64,000 nt of DNA from Cryptomeria japonica (lineage: Eukaryota; Streptophyta; Pinopsida; Cupressales; Cupressaceae), in NCBI RefSeq assembly GCF_030272615.1, contig NC_081409.1:616887755-616951754 (forward strand). Direction: 5' to 3'. The notes under the pieces are model-generated. The model was not told where the DNA came from, did no database searches, and was given only the letters and a program-made list of their open reading frames with translations. Position 1 is the first letter of the stretch. Each line of letters begins with the position of its first letter. Made by a program: the position numbers and the translations under genes. Shown here piece by piece: positions 1 to 11,559 of this stretch.

Positions 1-2576
1 GTGGGCCTACTAACCAAATCTATGCATTCTTTCTTATGTACACTTAAAGAGTCCAATCGGGGACTTACCAATCCTCTAAGACCTCTAGCTCTCCTTATGA
101 TTTTTTCTTTTTCCCTATCAAGAGCTAAAAATTTAGCTTCCAATACCAAAATCTGACCATCAATAGATGTAGTCAAATAATTTGTGCCATCAAAAGAATT
201 GACTATACCTACAATCTTCTCCTGAATATCCTTAATCCCTTTATCTGTCTCTGTGTAAGTAAACCCGTGTTGCAACATACTCTATAAATATTAGTACATT
301 GCCTCAAAACATTATCAATCAACTTCAACTTATCATTAACCTCTTTCTTCTCCAACTCAATCATCTGATCAAATGTATCTCTCTTAGCTCGTGTAAATCT
401 CTCCAATGCCTACCGGTTTGATATCTGCTGTAAAGATTGAAATTCCTTAGAAATGTGCTTTGTGATTATTTTGAGCTTTCTAGAAGGGCTTGCTCCTTTG
501 TCAAATTTGCACTCCGGGACAAGTCTATGTAATACTGGGATAGACCGATCAATAACTCCTTTGTCCATAGATCCTTCCTTCATTATCTTCTGTGCAGCCA
601 TCATCATGAGCTCAATAGAACTCATCTTCGTTATGCTTTTCTTCTCTACCTGTGAGGTGTCAATTGACAACAATGATGCGCTCACTATCGGTTCCCTGCC
701 AGATTCCTCTCTCTTCTCTTTTGATGGTTTATTAAATTTTATAGCTTCTTCTCTTGCACCGGTGGCTTCACCACTTGGTGCAGTATCAGTTACTGCCGGT
801 TCCTCCTTAGGAACTATGACCTCAACCTGTACATTCTGATCCGGAGGACTATTGTCCTCAACATTTGTAACCTTCACACTCTCTGAATCTGTTGGTATCT
901 CAACATTTGCCGGTATCACCTCTGTGTCCTGTACATTAGATTCTATCGGGGGCTCTATATCCAATATCTTAATATCCTTCAAAATTGTACCCATTATACC
1001 TTTGCCTTTCCCTTCAATCAGGATGTCTGTAGTATTAGTTTTAGCCTTCGGTGAAGTGTAAAAGCCAAGGTTTGCAACAAAGAATTGAACCCATGCCTTG
1101 TGGGCCTCAGTGACTATCTCAGTAACCCTACCTAACATACGACTAACTATCCTGTGCTTGCTGTGAAAGATCTTTATGTCTGCAACCTCAAGATTCCTGT
1201 CCAACTCCTCTGGAGTAATGGATGCACAAGTAGTTAACAACTCTTGAATCTTTATATGCTTGTCCTCCTCTATAGCTGATAATATTCTAGCATCTAATTT
1301 GTCATATAACTGTGCCGGTATTTGATTTTCAATTTCTAACAAAGCTTTCTTGTATATATCCAAATATAATAAAATTGCTTCCTCAACTTCTCTTTCTTCA
1401 TCATCATTTAAATGTTCATAATAAAATTGTACATTTTTCAACACACCATCTTTAGTTATTTCATCTACTAATTCCGCACAAGTCTTAGGTGGAATAATAG
1501 TTACATTACCAAATACAAGTGCAAGATTGGTGTCATCCATTTTCTTTCTTCTTCTAGTACCAGATGGAGCAGAAGATGTTTCCTTTGGAGCTCTTGTCTT
1601 TGCTGGTACCTTGATTGTAACCTTCCTAACTGGTTACTTCCTAGCTTCCTCCTTAGTCTCTTCACCTTTCTTCCTCAATACCCTCTTAAATTCTAAAAGC
1701 GTGTCACCATCAGTTCCAGAGTATGATGGAATAGGCTCAATGAAAAATTCAGGCTCTTTCCTCTTCCTTCCTTTTTCCGAAACAACATCTATTAATGCTT
1801 TGATGTCCTGAGATACCTGTTCCACAAATTTGCTTGCCTTGCCCTGCTGCTTCTCCCTCTTCTTCCTATTAAACTCAGTTTCAACTTCTTACTTCTTCTG
1901 TTTAGTAGTACCAAAGGATTTCTTAGCTTCATCAATAGGTGCATCAATTAACAACTTTTCATAAGCATCCAAAATCTATGCATCAACTTCATAACCCATC
2001 TCTTCAATCCAAATCTTCTAGGGCTTGACTGCTTCCATCAAGGCTTCATCTTTCTTAACCATAAAGAAGATCTCGGTTGAGTATTTCTCAACAACGTGAT
2101 TTGGAACCCTCTCTCTAGATTTCATAGCCTTCTGGAATGCCTTGAAGTAACCCCAAACTTTATCACCATGTTGACTACCCAAACTAGCAATAGATTATTT
2201 TAGTTGTCTTCCCTACCGAGATATCAAATGCCCATTGTCTCTTCCCAAAACCAGGAGTTTGATTAATGAAAAATAGCATCAAACAGATAATATGATTTCC
2301 ATACTAGAATATTCCCTTCTTCTCTCCTTTGATCTTCTCGAGGTTAATTAACAACTTAGCTAACATCCATCCACAGAGATCTAACTTCTCATTTTCCCTC
2401 ATGATATTATGTGCTGCATAAATGTAGGAGCTAGAAACAGAATTCAAATGGTTTGATTGAGTTATCTTGTATCCAATAACCATTCTTTCTAATCTGATGT
2501 CTCTGTTAGTGATAGTACTAATCCTTATCGATCGCTGGTCCGAAGTTGCACCGGTGAGCTTGTCAACCTGACCATT
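1..2576 (-). pseudogene. Element B ORF2, 3' part (long unknown protein)
   Basis: Continuation of the frame interrupted by copia-1. From 2576 it runs through 2304 (stop), a basic E/K-rich stretch (1825-1634), and a 376-residue open stretch (1540-410) beginning MDDTNLALVFGNV. A single TAA near 1632 separates the last two. A frameshift near 250-270 follows, and the new frame is open to position 1 and beyond. The middle is acidic and proline-rich (about 850-700), flanked by helical segments. No retroviral enzyme motif was found. Being this long inside an LTR element, it is either an extra ORF of the element or captured host sequence. Confidence 0.5.
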
Positions 2577-2581
2577 AGAAA
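2577..2581. repeat. Target site duplication of copia-1 (left)
   Basis: AGAAA, matching 9531-9535. Removing the element and one copy restores an uninterrupted reading frame of the host element B. Confidence 0.85.
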
Positions 2582-2770
2582 AAGGAAATACAAGAGCAAG
2601 GAAGGAAAAAAAAATGCAAATAAGTTTATTGATGAAGTAAATGTTACCAAGAGAAATTAAAAAACTTTGAAGCAATCACCCAAATGTGAAGAAGGAGGCA
2701 CAAGAACTTTTGAAAGGGGAAAAGCAAAGAAAAACCCCTTGTGATATTATGAATGAGGCAATGCCTAAAA

Positions 2771-2867
<97 letters not shown>

Positions 2868-3172
2868 AAGAAGCTCTTTACAATAATTTCATTAAGAAGA
2901 AATGAGAGAGGAGACATCTCTTAAATAGAGATGAGAAGAGGAGTTACAAAGTAACTCCCAAATCTATGAATGCCACCATTCATAAAATGTGTGTGCCATG
3001 TGTCCACATCCTCTTATGGAGGAAATCTAATATTCCTTAATAAAGGAAAATAAAAGAAATGACTTGTCCTCACACATGTACTAGAGGACAAATTACATGT
3101 AGGAATTCCAAAGGAATATCCTAAACTAAATACAAATAAACCTAAGCCAAGTAAAGATTAAATATTCTAACA
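2582..3172 (-). repeat. 3' LTR of copia-1
   Basis: Matches 8983-9530 almost base for base, ending TATTCTAACA at 3172. It is about 43 bp longer than its partner because of a longer compound microsatellite. Confidence 0.93.
2771..2866. repeat. Compound (TG)n(AG)n microsatellite
   Basis: About 12 TG units followed by about 36 AG units, inside the 3' LTR of copia-1. The same tract in the other LTR is much shorter. Confidence 0.98.
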
Positions 3173-3183
3173 CCCCCCCTTAA
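3173..3183 (-). promoter_or_regulatory. Polypurine tract of copia-1
   Basis: On the minus strand AAGGGGGGG directly precedes the 3' LTR start TGTTAGAATATT; this is the primer for plus-strand DNA synthesis. Confidence 0.85.
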
Positions 3184-3311
3184 GCTTTACTTGGGGAGTT
3201 TACATCAAACCCTTCAATGGGTTGCAATCCAAGATTTTTACAATGAAATTGGAACTTGTCTTTACAAAGTGGCTTGGTCAAAATATCTGCAACTTGGTCT
3301 TCCCCCTTGCA

Positions 3312-6300
3312 TTAGAGGAGTGAAACTTGTTTGTCTTCAATTTGTTCTCTAATAAAGTGGTGTTGGAGAGAAATGTGTTTTGTCCTTGCATGGAAAACTG
3401 GATTTTTATCCAAGGCAATGGCACTCACAATACAATTGAGCTGGTTCGTGTTGAGGTAGACCCAAATCTTCAAGTAGTCTTCTAAGCCACAAGACTTCTT
3501 TGGAAGCATTAGTGCATCCTTTGTACTCAGCTTCAGTGGATCCAAGAGAGGTAGATTGTTGCTTTTTACTATTCCAAGAAATTGTTCCTGAACCAACAAA
3601 AAAACAATAACCACAAGTAGATTTCCCATCATTGGGATCTCCACCTAGATCGGAATCAATAAAACCTTTTAAAGTAAAATCATAATTTGCATCATAAAAC
3701 AAACCTACATTAATAGTTCCTTTAATATATCTTAAAATTCTTTTAGCAACTTTAAAGTGTGTTTGTTGAGGTTTAGACATGAATCTTGAAACCAAACCAA
3801 CACTATAAGCAATATCGGGCCTAGTAAGAGTTAAATAATTCAAACTTCCAACTAATTCTCTATACAGAGTAGGATCAACAAGAGGAGTTTCCATATCAAG
3901 CATTAACTTAGTGCCTAATTCAATAAGAATTGAAACATGGCGAGCATCATTCATGTTAAACTTATCTATGAGATCTTGAGCATATTTACTTTGAGATAAG
4001 AAAATTCCTTTAGAGGTTTGCCAAATTTGCATTCCTAAGAAATAATGTAAAAGACCTAAATCAGTCATTTGAAATTTTTGATTAAGTTGAAACTTAATAT
4101 CAAAAATCAAAGTATTGGAACTTGAAGTAAGAATCAAATCATCTACATACAAGATAATAATGACAATATCATCTTCACTATGTTTAATATACAAGTTAGG
4201 ATTATTTTTACTTCTAATAAAGCCTTGAGAAAGAAAGAATGCATTAATCTTTGAATACCACTCCCTAGGAGATTGCTTTAATCCATAAATTGATTTCTTT
4301 AATTTACAAACTAAGTGTGCATTACCTTCTTTAATAAAACCGGGAGGTTGAGACATAGAAATTTCCTCATGTAAATCACCATTAAGAAAAGCACTTTTAA
4401 CATCCATTTGGTGAATAGGCCAATTCATTCTAGAAGCTAAAGAAAGCACAAGTTTAATTGTAGGCATTTTAGCAACAAGAGCAAAAGTCTCAGTATAATC
4501 TAAGCCTTCAATTTGAGAAAAACCTCTAGCAACTAATTTAGCTTTAAATTTACTAACTTGATTATTAGCATTCAATTTGGTTTTATAAAGCCACTTGCAA
4601 GAAACAAGATTTTTACCATGAGGCAAGGGAACTAAATCCCAAGTTTGGTTAGAAATTAAAGTATCATATTCTTCCTTCATTGCTTTTTGCCAATGTGGTT
4701 GATTTTTAGCTTGATTAGATGTTTTAGGATCATTAGAATTCATAATAGTAGTCATTAAAGCATAATTACAATAATTAACTCTTCTAGCTTGAAGTCTATC
4801 CATTCTAGCTAAGTATTCATCACTATCTTGAATTAAAGATTTAAACCATTTAGGTCTTCTTTTAGAAGTAATGGATTCGTCACTAGAAGAAGAGTCACGA
4901 GGAGTAGAGTTATGATTATCATCATCACTATCACTAGAAGGAATAGAAAGCGATGCATTAGGAGTAGGGTTAAGAGAAGGAGGTTGGTCCTCCACAAGCA
5001 CAACTTTGCTTTGAGAAAGTTCATCATCCTCCACTTTAGAACAATCATGAACGCCTTTTCCTGCAATACAAATATCTCTTGCAACTTTTACCTTGTTGGT
5101 AATAGGATTGTAAACTCTATAACCTTTAGTATTTTCATCATAACCAACAAAAATAAAAGGAGAAGATTTAGCATCTAATTTTTTTCTTTTCTCCTTAGGT
5201 TTGTGAACATAAGCTATGGAACCAAAAATTCTTAAATTCTGCAAATTGGGCTTTCTACCAGACCAAGCTTCTTCAGAAGTTTTATCCTTTAAGGCTTTGG
5301 TAGGTGTTCTATTAATTAAATAAGTTGCACAAGCCATAGCTTCAGCCCAAAACTTGTAATCCATATTTTTTGAATGCAATAAACATCTAGCCATTTCCAC
5401 AATGGTCCTATGCTTCCGTTCCGCCACACCATTTTGTTGTGGTGTATAAGGAATGGTAAGCTCATGTTTAATTCCAAAAGATTTCAAATAAGCATTAAAT
5501 GCATTATTGACATATTCTCTTCCATTGTCAGTACGAAGAATCTTAATTTTAGAACCAGATTGTCTTTCTACAAACATATGAAATTCAGTAAACACATCAA
5601 GCACTTGATCCTTACTATGAAGGAAATATATCCATGTTCTCTTTGAAAAATCATCAACAAAGGTAAGAGCATACCTAGAACCTTGGATGGAGGGATTCTC
5701 CATGGGACCCAAGAGATCACTATGAACTAAATGCAATTTAGTATATGCCCTCCAAGATTGACCATGAGGAAATGGTTCCCTATGCATCTTACCACTCATG
5801 CAACCATTGCAAACGATTTGAGAAGGAACAATAGTAGGCAATCCATCAACCATATTTTGTTTTTGCATCAATGAAATATAATCAGAATTGAGATGGCCAA
5901 GTCTTTCATGCCATATAGTAAAATCAACAGTAGTAAGCAAAGAATACTTTGGAGAAGCAAATTCATAGAACTTGAATAAGTTATCACTATCCATTTTAGC
6001 AGTAGCAATAACATGATTAGTTTTTGGATCAATGAAATAACATATGCCCCTATAAAAGTTAATCTTATAATCTTGACAAAGTTTAGGAACTGAAATCAAA
6101 TTTGATTTTAATTCAGGAACATAAAGAACATCATGTAATTTCCCATTAGGAACATTCACATCACCAATAGCTTCAACTTTGCAACTATGATTATTAGCTA
6201 ATTGAACAGGAATATTAGAAGTATCAGGATGCAAAGATTCAAAAAATTCTTTATGAGAGGTAACATGTTGAGATGCACCAGAATCAATAATCCACTCAAG

Positions 6301-7299
6301 TGGTTGAGAAACATTATAAGTACATGTAAATGTGTGATGAGACAAATTACCATTATTATTACCTTTCTTATAATGAGGTTTATGTTGTCGATTATTTTGA
6401 TTATTTTGATTCATGGGCTTTTTACCATTTTGCTTCTTAAAACAATTATTAGTAATATGTCCATCTTTCCCACAATATGTGCAATGGGGTCTTATTTGAG
6501 AATTATTCCTTTGATTATTGTACGTATTATTATGATTATTATTATGAGAATTGTTATGATAGGATTTAGAATGAGATTGATAATTAGATGATTTGTGATT
6601 ATTATTATGATTATGATTATGATTATGATTATTATTGGATCTAAAATTATTATTATGATTTTGATTTTTAGACATAAAAGCATGTTCACTACTTTTAAGA
6701 GTACCGAATTGAATTAATTTAGCTTCCTCTTGACGTAATAGATTACGAAAAATATCATAAGTTAATTGAGTAGCTAAACTAGGAATAGCAAGTTGAGCAT
6801 GAATATTTGAAATAAATTGTTGAAATTGACGAGGAAGACATTTTTTAAGAATAAGATGAATTAAACGTAAATCAGCTAGAGTAACTCCTAAACCAGTTAA
6901 TTAACTATTAACAGAATCAAACTTTAATAAGAATTCATCCATGGTTTTAAAATCCGTATACCTGAGATCTTCGAGTTGATCTTGAAGCAGAATTTTTCGG
7001 GATTCATTTGAGCTATCATAAGTTGTTTTAAAAATTTCCCAAGCTTCATACGCTTTTGTATAATTTCCAATTAAAACATACAAATCAGGAACCATTGAAA
7101 TACTAATTAAACCAAGTGCTTCCTCATTTTGAGCCTTCCATCTATCTTGGTCGGCTTGAGGAGCAGTTGAAGCGGGTTCGAAACTTTTATCAGTTGCAAC
7201 ATCCAAAAGATGCTTGAAACGAAAAATAAAGGAAATATGTGTTTTCCATGAATGATAATTTGAACCATTTAATTTAATTTCGGGAATTAAAATAGACAT
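3312..7299 (-). pseudogene. Copia-1 Gag-Pol polyprotein, nearly intact
   Basis: Starts MSILIPEIKLNGSNYHSWK at 7299 (Gag). A single TAA at 6901-6903 breaks a frame that is otherwise open to 3406. Counting residues from the ATG at 6675: zinc knuckle CX2CX4HX4C at 65-78; protease motif DSGA at 131; integrase zinc-binding H256/H261/C289/C292; integrase catalytic D320, D383 and E419 (exactly 35 residues between the last two); RT with MDVKSAFLNGD near 758 and YVDD at 843-846; RNase H near 1010. All catalytic residues visible are present. Near 3430 the frame shifts and the C-terminus (PVFHARTKHISLQHHFIRE) continues in the overlapping 3312-3644 frame. The first part of the 6675 frame is very rich in Asn and His (AT-rich repeats at 6520-6660). 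Confidence 0.93.
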
Positions 7300-8968
7300 G
7301 ATAACAAAATAATGAATAAATTACGATTAGTATTGAGAATTTTTTTATTTACCCCTTTAATTAAAAAACGAAAAATTAACCTCCTTGATTAAACTTGAAT
7401 CAAATTTCAATAATAATTTTAAAAAATAATAAATTTTAAAACAAAATTTATATAAAAAATATTATTTCCAAATATTAATTTAAAACTTTAATTTTAATTA
7501 AACAAACTTAATATTAAAAAAAAATTCAAAGTTTTAATAATAATAAAGTAAAAAACTATTTATATAAAAAAAACTTTATTTTAAAAACTTATAAACTTAT
7601 TAATATTAAAAAGTTAATAAACTTTTTTTTAAAAAAGAACTTTTGAGATACGTGGAGGAAAAACTTAAGCTTTTATAAACTTTACTTTGAAAGGTGATTT
7701 AAAAAACTTATTATTAATTGAATTGCATGAACTACCAAGAATAAAAAGGCGCTACTTGCAGACTAAAATAAGCAAAGCTCGAGAGGGAGAAAAACGTTAC
7801 ATAAAAGATTGCAGAGGTTCCAACAAATGTACAGAGAAAGGGATTTTGCAGAGGTGTTAAAATAGTGCAGAGGCGTTACAAGTTCTTTTTGAAGTAAGTT
7901 GTAGAGAGGCGTTATGATAGAGAGGCGTTATGGCAGAGGAGAATAAAATCAGAAGAGAGCAAAGATTGTAGAAACTATATATGAGAATGCAACTTTGACT
8001 ACAGTTCAACGCAGATCATGCAGGAGAAGAAAATGGATGATATCTCCAATATGAAAAGAGATGATTCAAAATGCAGAAGGTTCAAACAAACAGACTATCT
8101 CAAGTTGATAAATATGCTGAAAAAAAAGAACAACACAGGCAAAGGAGATATCAATACAGAGATAAAATAAATATTGAAATAACAGAGATTGAAGCTTATT
8201 TGATATTTAACAATATGAAATTTATTTTTATCCAAAAATCTGCAACTGAAATTGAAACCATAGATCTTTGAAATTAAAGTCTGCACAAGAAGCGGTTAGA
8301 AAACACAGAGGTTGAAGTAAATGAAAAGGACAGATTCAAATTTAAAATGAAATAAATTTAGATTTAATAGAATTATTTTAAACAGATTTAAACAGAAAGA
8401 TGAAAGATTTAACAAAAGATTGAAATAATATAAAAACAAAATTACTACAGCAGAGAGAAAAATAAATAGTTTTTTTTTTTTTTTTAATCTGCAAACATAA
8501 ATTGTTAGAAAATATATAAATCAAAAATAATTTGCAAGTAAAATAATATTTTAGAACCTGCAAACAAACAGAGAAGCAATGTAATAATAAATCAGATTTG
8601 GCGGCAAGCTGACCAAATAGATTAAGGAGGCTGAGTTTGGTGGTAAACCTTCCAAACTATTCACAATAAAAAACCAGAAACTTTGGCGTCAAGCCTTCCA
8701 AAGCCACAACTTTAAACCAGAAAGAAGAAACTTTGGCGGCAAGCCTTCCAAAGCTATTTTTTTTTTTTAATAAAAAAAATAGAATAGAAGATTAAACCTC
8801 CAGGCAAACTTGTTAACAAGTTTGAAATTTTTTTTAAAACTAAAACCAAAACCTGCACAATAGAAAATATTAGAGAAAAAACTTCTCCTCTCAAGAATGC
8901 CTCCAAGAAGATGAACTCCACAGAATGGTAACCTTCATCAATCTCAACTTGAAACAAGGATTAGAAAC
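7300..8968 (-). other. Long AT-rich leader of copia-1
   Basis: About 1.7 kb between the primer site and the Gag start, with no credible coding frame. From 7320 to 7640 it is almost pure A/T. From 7780 to 7930 a GAGAGGCGTTAT-like motif recurs. From 8600 to 8760 a palindromic TTTGGCGGCAAGCCTTCCAAA-like motif recurs three to four times. Leaders of this length are unusual for copia and may hold packaging signals (inference). Confidence 0.6.
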
Positions 8969-8982
8969 TTGCTCTGATACCA
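8969..8982 (-). promoter_or_regulatory. Primer binding site of copia-1
   Basis: Minus strand TGGTATCAGAGCAA, an exact match to the usual complement of initiator tRNA-Met, directly next to the 5' LTR. Confidence 0.9.
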
Positions 8983-9174
8983 TGAAAGGAAATACAAGAG
9001 CAAGGAAGGAAAACAAAATCCAAGTAAGTTTATTGATGAAGTAAATGTTACCAAGAGAAATTAAAAAACCTTGAAGCAATCACCCAAATGTGAAGAAGGA
9101 GGCACAAGAACTTTTGAAAGGGGAAAAGCAAAGAAAAACCCCTTGTGATATTATGAATGAGGCAATGCCTAAAA

Positions 9175-9231
<57 letters not shown>

Positions 9232-9530
9232 CTCTTTACAATAATTTCATTAAGAAGAAATGAGAGAGGAGACATCTCTTAAATAGAGATGAGAAGAGGA
9301 GTTACAAAGTTACTCCCAAATCTTTGAATGCCACCATTCATAAAATGTGTGTGCCATGTGTCCACATCCTCTTATGGAGGAAATTTAATATTCCTTAATA
9401 AAGGAAAATAAAAGAAATGACTTGTCCTCACACATGTACTAGAGGACAAATTACATGTAGGAATTCCAAAGGAATATCCTAAACTAAATACAAATAAACC
9501 TAAGCCAAGTAAAGATTAAATATTCTAACA
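8983..9530 (-). repeat. 5' LTR of copia-1
   Basis: Bounded by TGAAAGGAAATAC and TATTCTAACA, 548 bp. The primer site is directly adjacent on the left. It carries a shorter (TG)n(AG)n tract at 9175-9230. Confidence 0.93.
9175..9230. repeat. Compound (TG)n(AG)n microsatellite
   Basis: About 5 TG units and 23 AG units inside the 5' LTR of copia-1. Confidence 0.97.
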
Positions 9531-9535
9531 AGAAA
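9531..9535. repeat. Target site duplication of copia-1 (right)
   Basis: AGAAA directly after the LTR end TTCTAACA at 9530; it pairs with 2577-2581. Confidence 0.85.
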
Positions 9536-10001
9536 TATTCTTCTCCGGATGCTATCCAATTTGTGACAAACCGATGATGGTCCTAATGGCCTCCTTTGAG
9601 ATCTTGTAAGGTCTATCCAACCAGATGAACTCTCCATGCACTTTGCTCAAAACATATTTGATAATCTCATCCTCAAATTCAAGAATATCCATAATGCCTG
9701 TAAATCCTAGATCCTCAATATGCTAATACTCGAGCTTGATCTTTCCAGAGTCTCCCATCAGCTCGCTCATATACATGCTCTTGATATCACTGGTTCCCAA
9801 ATCCTCAATGTGACAGTGAATGTAAGCTCTAACATCTTCCACATATGCAACTCCTTCTGGGACACAAGAAAAAGCGCCAACCGCATCATCCATGGTGGCA
9901 ATATGCGAACATCATTTGAAAATCAGCCTAGGATGGTCCTTAACCTCAACAAAAGTAGGATTTGCAATAAAAGTAGGTGCAGAGGATGATCCCTTTTCCA
10001 T
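9536..10001 (-). pseudogene. Element B ORF2, 5' part (unknown protein)
   Basis: A minus-strand frame starts with ATG at 10001 and stays readable to the copia-1 junction at 9531, with three in-frame stops (one TGA, two TAG). It reads as one protein, with segments such as VHGEFIWLDRPYKISKEAI near the end. It continues in the same frame at 2576 on the far side of copia-1, once one copy of the duplicated AGAAA is discounted. I do not recognise a catalytic domain. The text resembles uncharacterised proteins that travel with repeats in plant genomes, but I cannot name a family. Confidence 0.55.
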
Positions 10002-10474
10002 GATGAAAGATAATATTGATAAGTACATGAGAAATAGTTGCCAGTGAAAACCCTAAAGAACTCTTTCGATCGCTGGTGGAATCGCTCAGCAAGATACTGG
10101 ATCACACTGAATCACCTTAGAATTGCTCTCAATTTCTCTTAGTCACTCTGAAAGCAAGGTGATAAAAAATGAAGTGAATTCAACCTTTTAACCTCCAAGA
10201 AAAACTCTAATCCGTCATTGATATGAATGATTGCCGGTGAAAGATACTGGATCTTGGTCGAACATCTCCATGTCGGATAAGCATTTCTAATGTCTAGAAC
10301 ATCTTCTAGAACCTCTTCCCGGGGCTTAAGTAGTATTATCATGAATTTTGCCTACCCCTAAGGCATCTGCCTCAGTTACTTGGATGAGCTTCTTGCCGGT
10401 GTAGGAGCAATTTCCTCTATCGGTTGAGTAACCAGAGAATTCCCATCTACAGATTGATCATTTGACTTCCTGAC
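10002..10474. other. Spacer between the two frames of element B
   Basis: About 470 bases between ORF1 and the presumed start of ORF2. Short frames occur on the minus strand (10139-10342), but no motif is recognisable. It probably holds untranslated or decayed internal sequence of B. Confidence 0.4.
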
Positions 10475-11542
10475 TCATTTCTTGATATGATCTTGCCTGA
10501 TTTCATTGACCTTCTCTTTTCCTTTATCATTTGATCCATCATTGTCAACAGGTGGATTTCTGCTTCTATAGAACTTAACAATGTGTCCAACCTTGTTGCA
10601 TACATAACATGTAACATTGTTCTTTTGAATTACTTTGCTAAAACTGGTATAATTTCTTGACCTGCACTGATTAGCCATATGTCCAAATTTTCTACATGCA
10701 TAACATTTAACATTCATTTTGCAATCTTCTATCTTATGTCCATACTTATTGCATTTACAACATTGACCGGGAGCAGAATAAAACTGATTTGCTCTATTTC
10801 TACATTGCCTAGCCATGTGACCAAATTTATTACAAATAGAGCATCTACCATTAAATTTGTAAGCATTAGGATGCCGTACTGGTGCCTTCTGGTTTTGATC
10901 TTCATTTGCAGTAGTGGAACTTTGACCTTGTTCAAATCCAAGTCCATTGGAATCTCTATTATGTCTTTGACTTTTCAATAATTCATCAAGCTGTGCTGAA
11001 CTAACCTTGAATTTTGCTTTGTACTCACTTGCAACAGTCAAATCATCTCTCAGAATTATCATTTGTCTTTCAAGTTCTTGTTCATTACACTGGGATTGCA
11101 CTAAATCAGTTCTCAACATATCATTTCCATGAACCAACCTAACACATTCCTCAAATTTGTCTTTCAGAGATATAGTAAGATTTTCTTCCTTCTTCTTCTG
11201 GTCTTCAATCTCCTTTGACATTCTCATAGTTAGGGCTTGTATTTAATTCCTCATGACCATGTTCTCCTAACTCAACTGCTGACATCTTTCATTAAGGGCA
11301 TCTTTCTCTTTGTTATCCTGATTTTGCAAAAGTTCCTTTCTCCTAGCTTGAATAGATGAAAACCTCTCCTGTAGGATAAGAATGAATTCCTGAGTAGAAT
11401 TCAATTCATCTTGTAACTTCAAGTTCTTCGTCCTTTCAACATCATAATATTCAAGTGCTACCTCAAGTTGTCTCTCCAAACTCATATCCATGGATTCCGG
11501 ATTCAGGATCTTCCTCAAGCTGTTAAACTTCCTCCGAGGCAC
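10475..11542 (-). pseudogene. Gag-like coiled-coil protein with four zinc knuckles (element B ORF1)
   Basis: One minus-strand frame from 11542 to 10475, broken by stops near 11267 and 11237. The N-terminal part (11542-11000) is rich in E, K, Q and L and looks like a coiled coil. The C-terminal part has CX2CX4HX4C zinc knuckles: CSICNKFGHMARQC, CCKCNKYGHKIEDC and CYACRKFGHMANQC (about 10850-10650). In a fourth, CYVCNKVGHIVKFY, the last Cys has become Tyr. Zinc knuckles of this kind bind nucleic acid in retrotransposon Gag. The usual copia Gag N-terminal domain (as in element C at 25333) is missing, because the frame begins almost at the primer site. Role as the particle protein of B is inferred from its position. 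Confidence 0.7.
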
Positions 11543-11544
11543 AA

Positions 11545-11558
11545 GGCTCTAATACCAA
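11545..11558 (-). promoter_or_regulatory. Primer binding site of B
   Basis: On the minus strand it reads TTGGTATTAGAGCC, one base off the TGGTATCAGAGC complement of the 3' end of plant initiator tRNA-Met. It sits one base from the LTR end, as expected for minus-strand priming. Confidence 0.75.
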
Positions 11559-11559
11559 T

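Larger units (their letters stand above)
2582..9530 (-). mobile_element. Ty1/copia LTR retrotransposon copia-1, nearly complete
   Basis: Both LTRs, the primer site, polypurine tract and a gag-protease-integrase-RT-RNase H order (copia type) are present on the minus strand. It is flanked by the 5-bp target duplication AGAAA (2577-2581 and 9531-9535). The left LTR appears to lack the first three bases (TGA) seen in the right one. The two LTRs differ by only a few bases outside a length-variable GA repeat, so this is the youngest insertion in the window. The coding frame has one premature stop and a frameshift near its 3' end. It lies inside ORF2 of element B. Confidence 0.93.

Noticed and set aside
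453-1061. Plus-strand frames opposite element B ORF2
   Set aside because: Shadows of the longer minus-strand frame, with no domain of their own.
2686-2886. Open frame of Arg-Glu repeats
   Set aside because: It is only the translation of the (TG)n(AG)n microsatellite inside an LTR; the frame at 9048-9275 is the same on the other strand.
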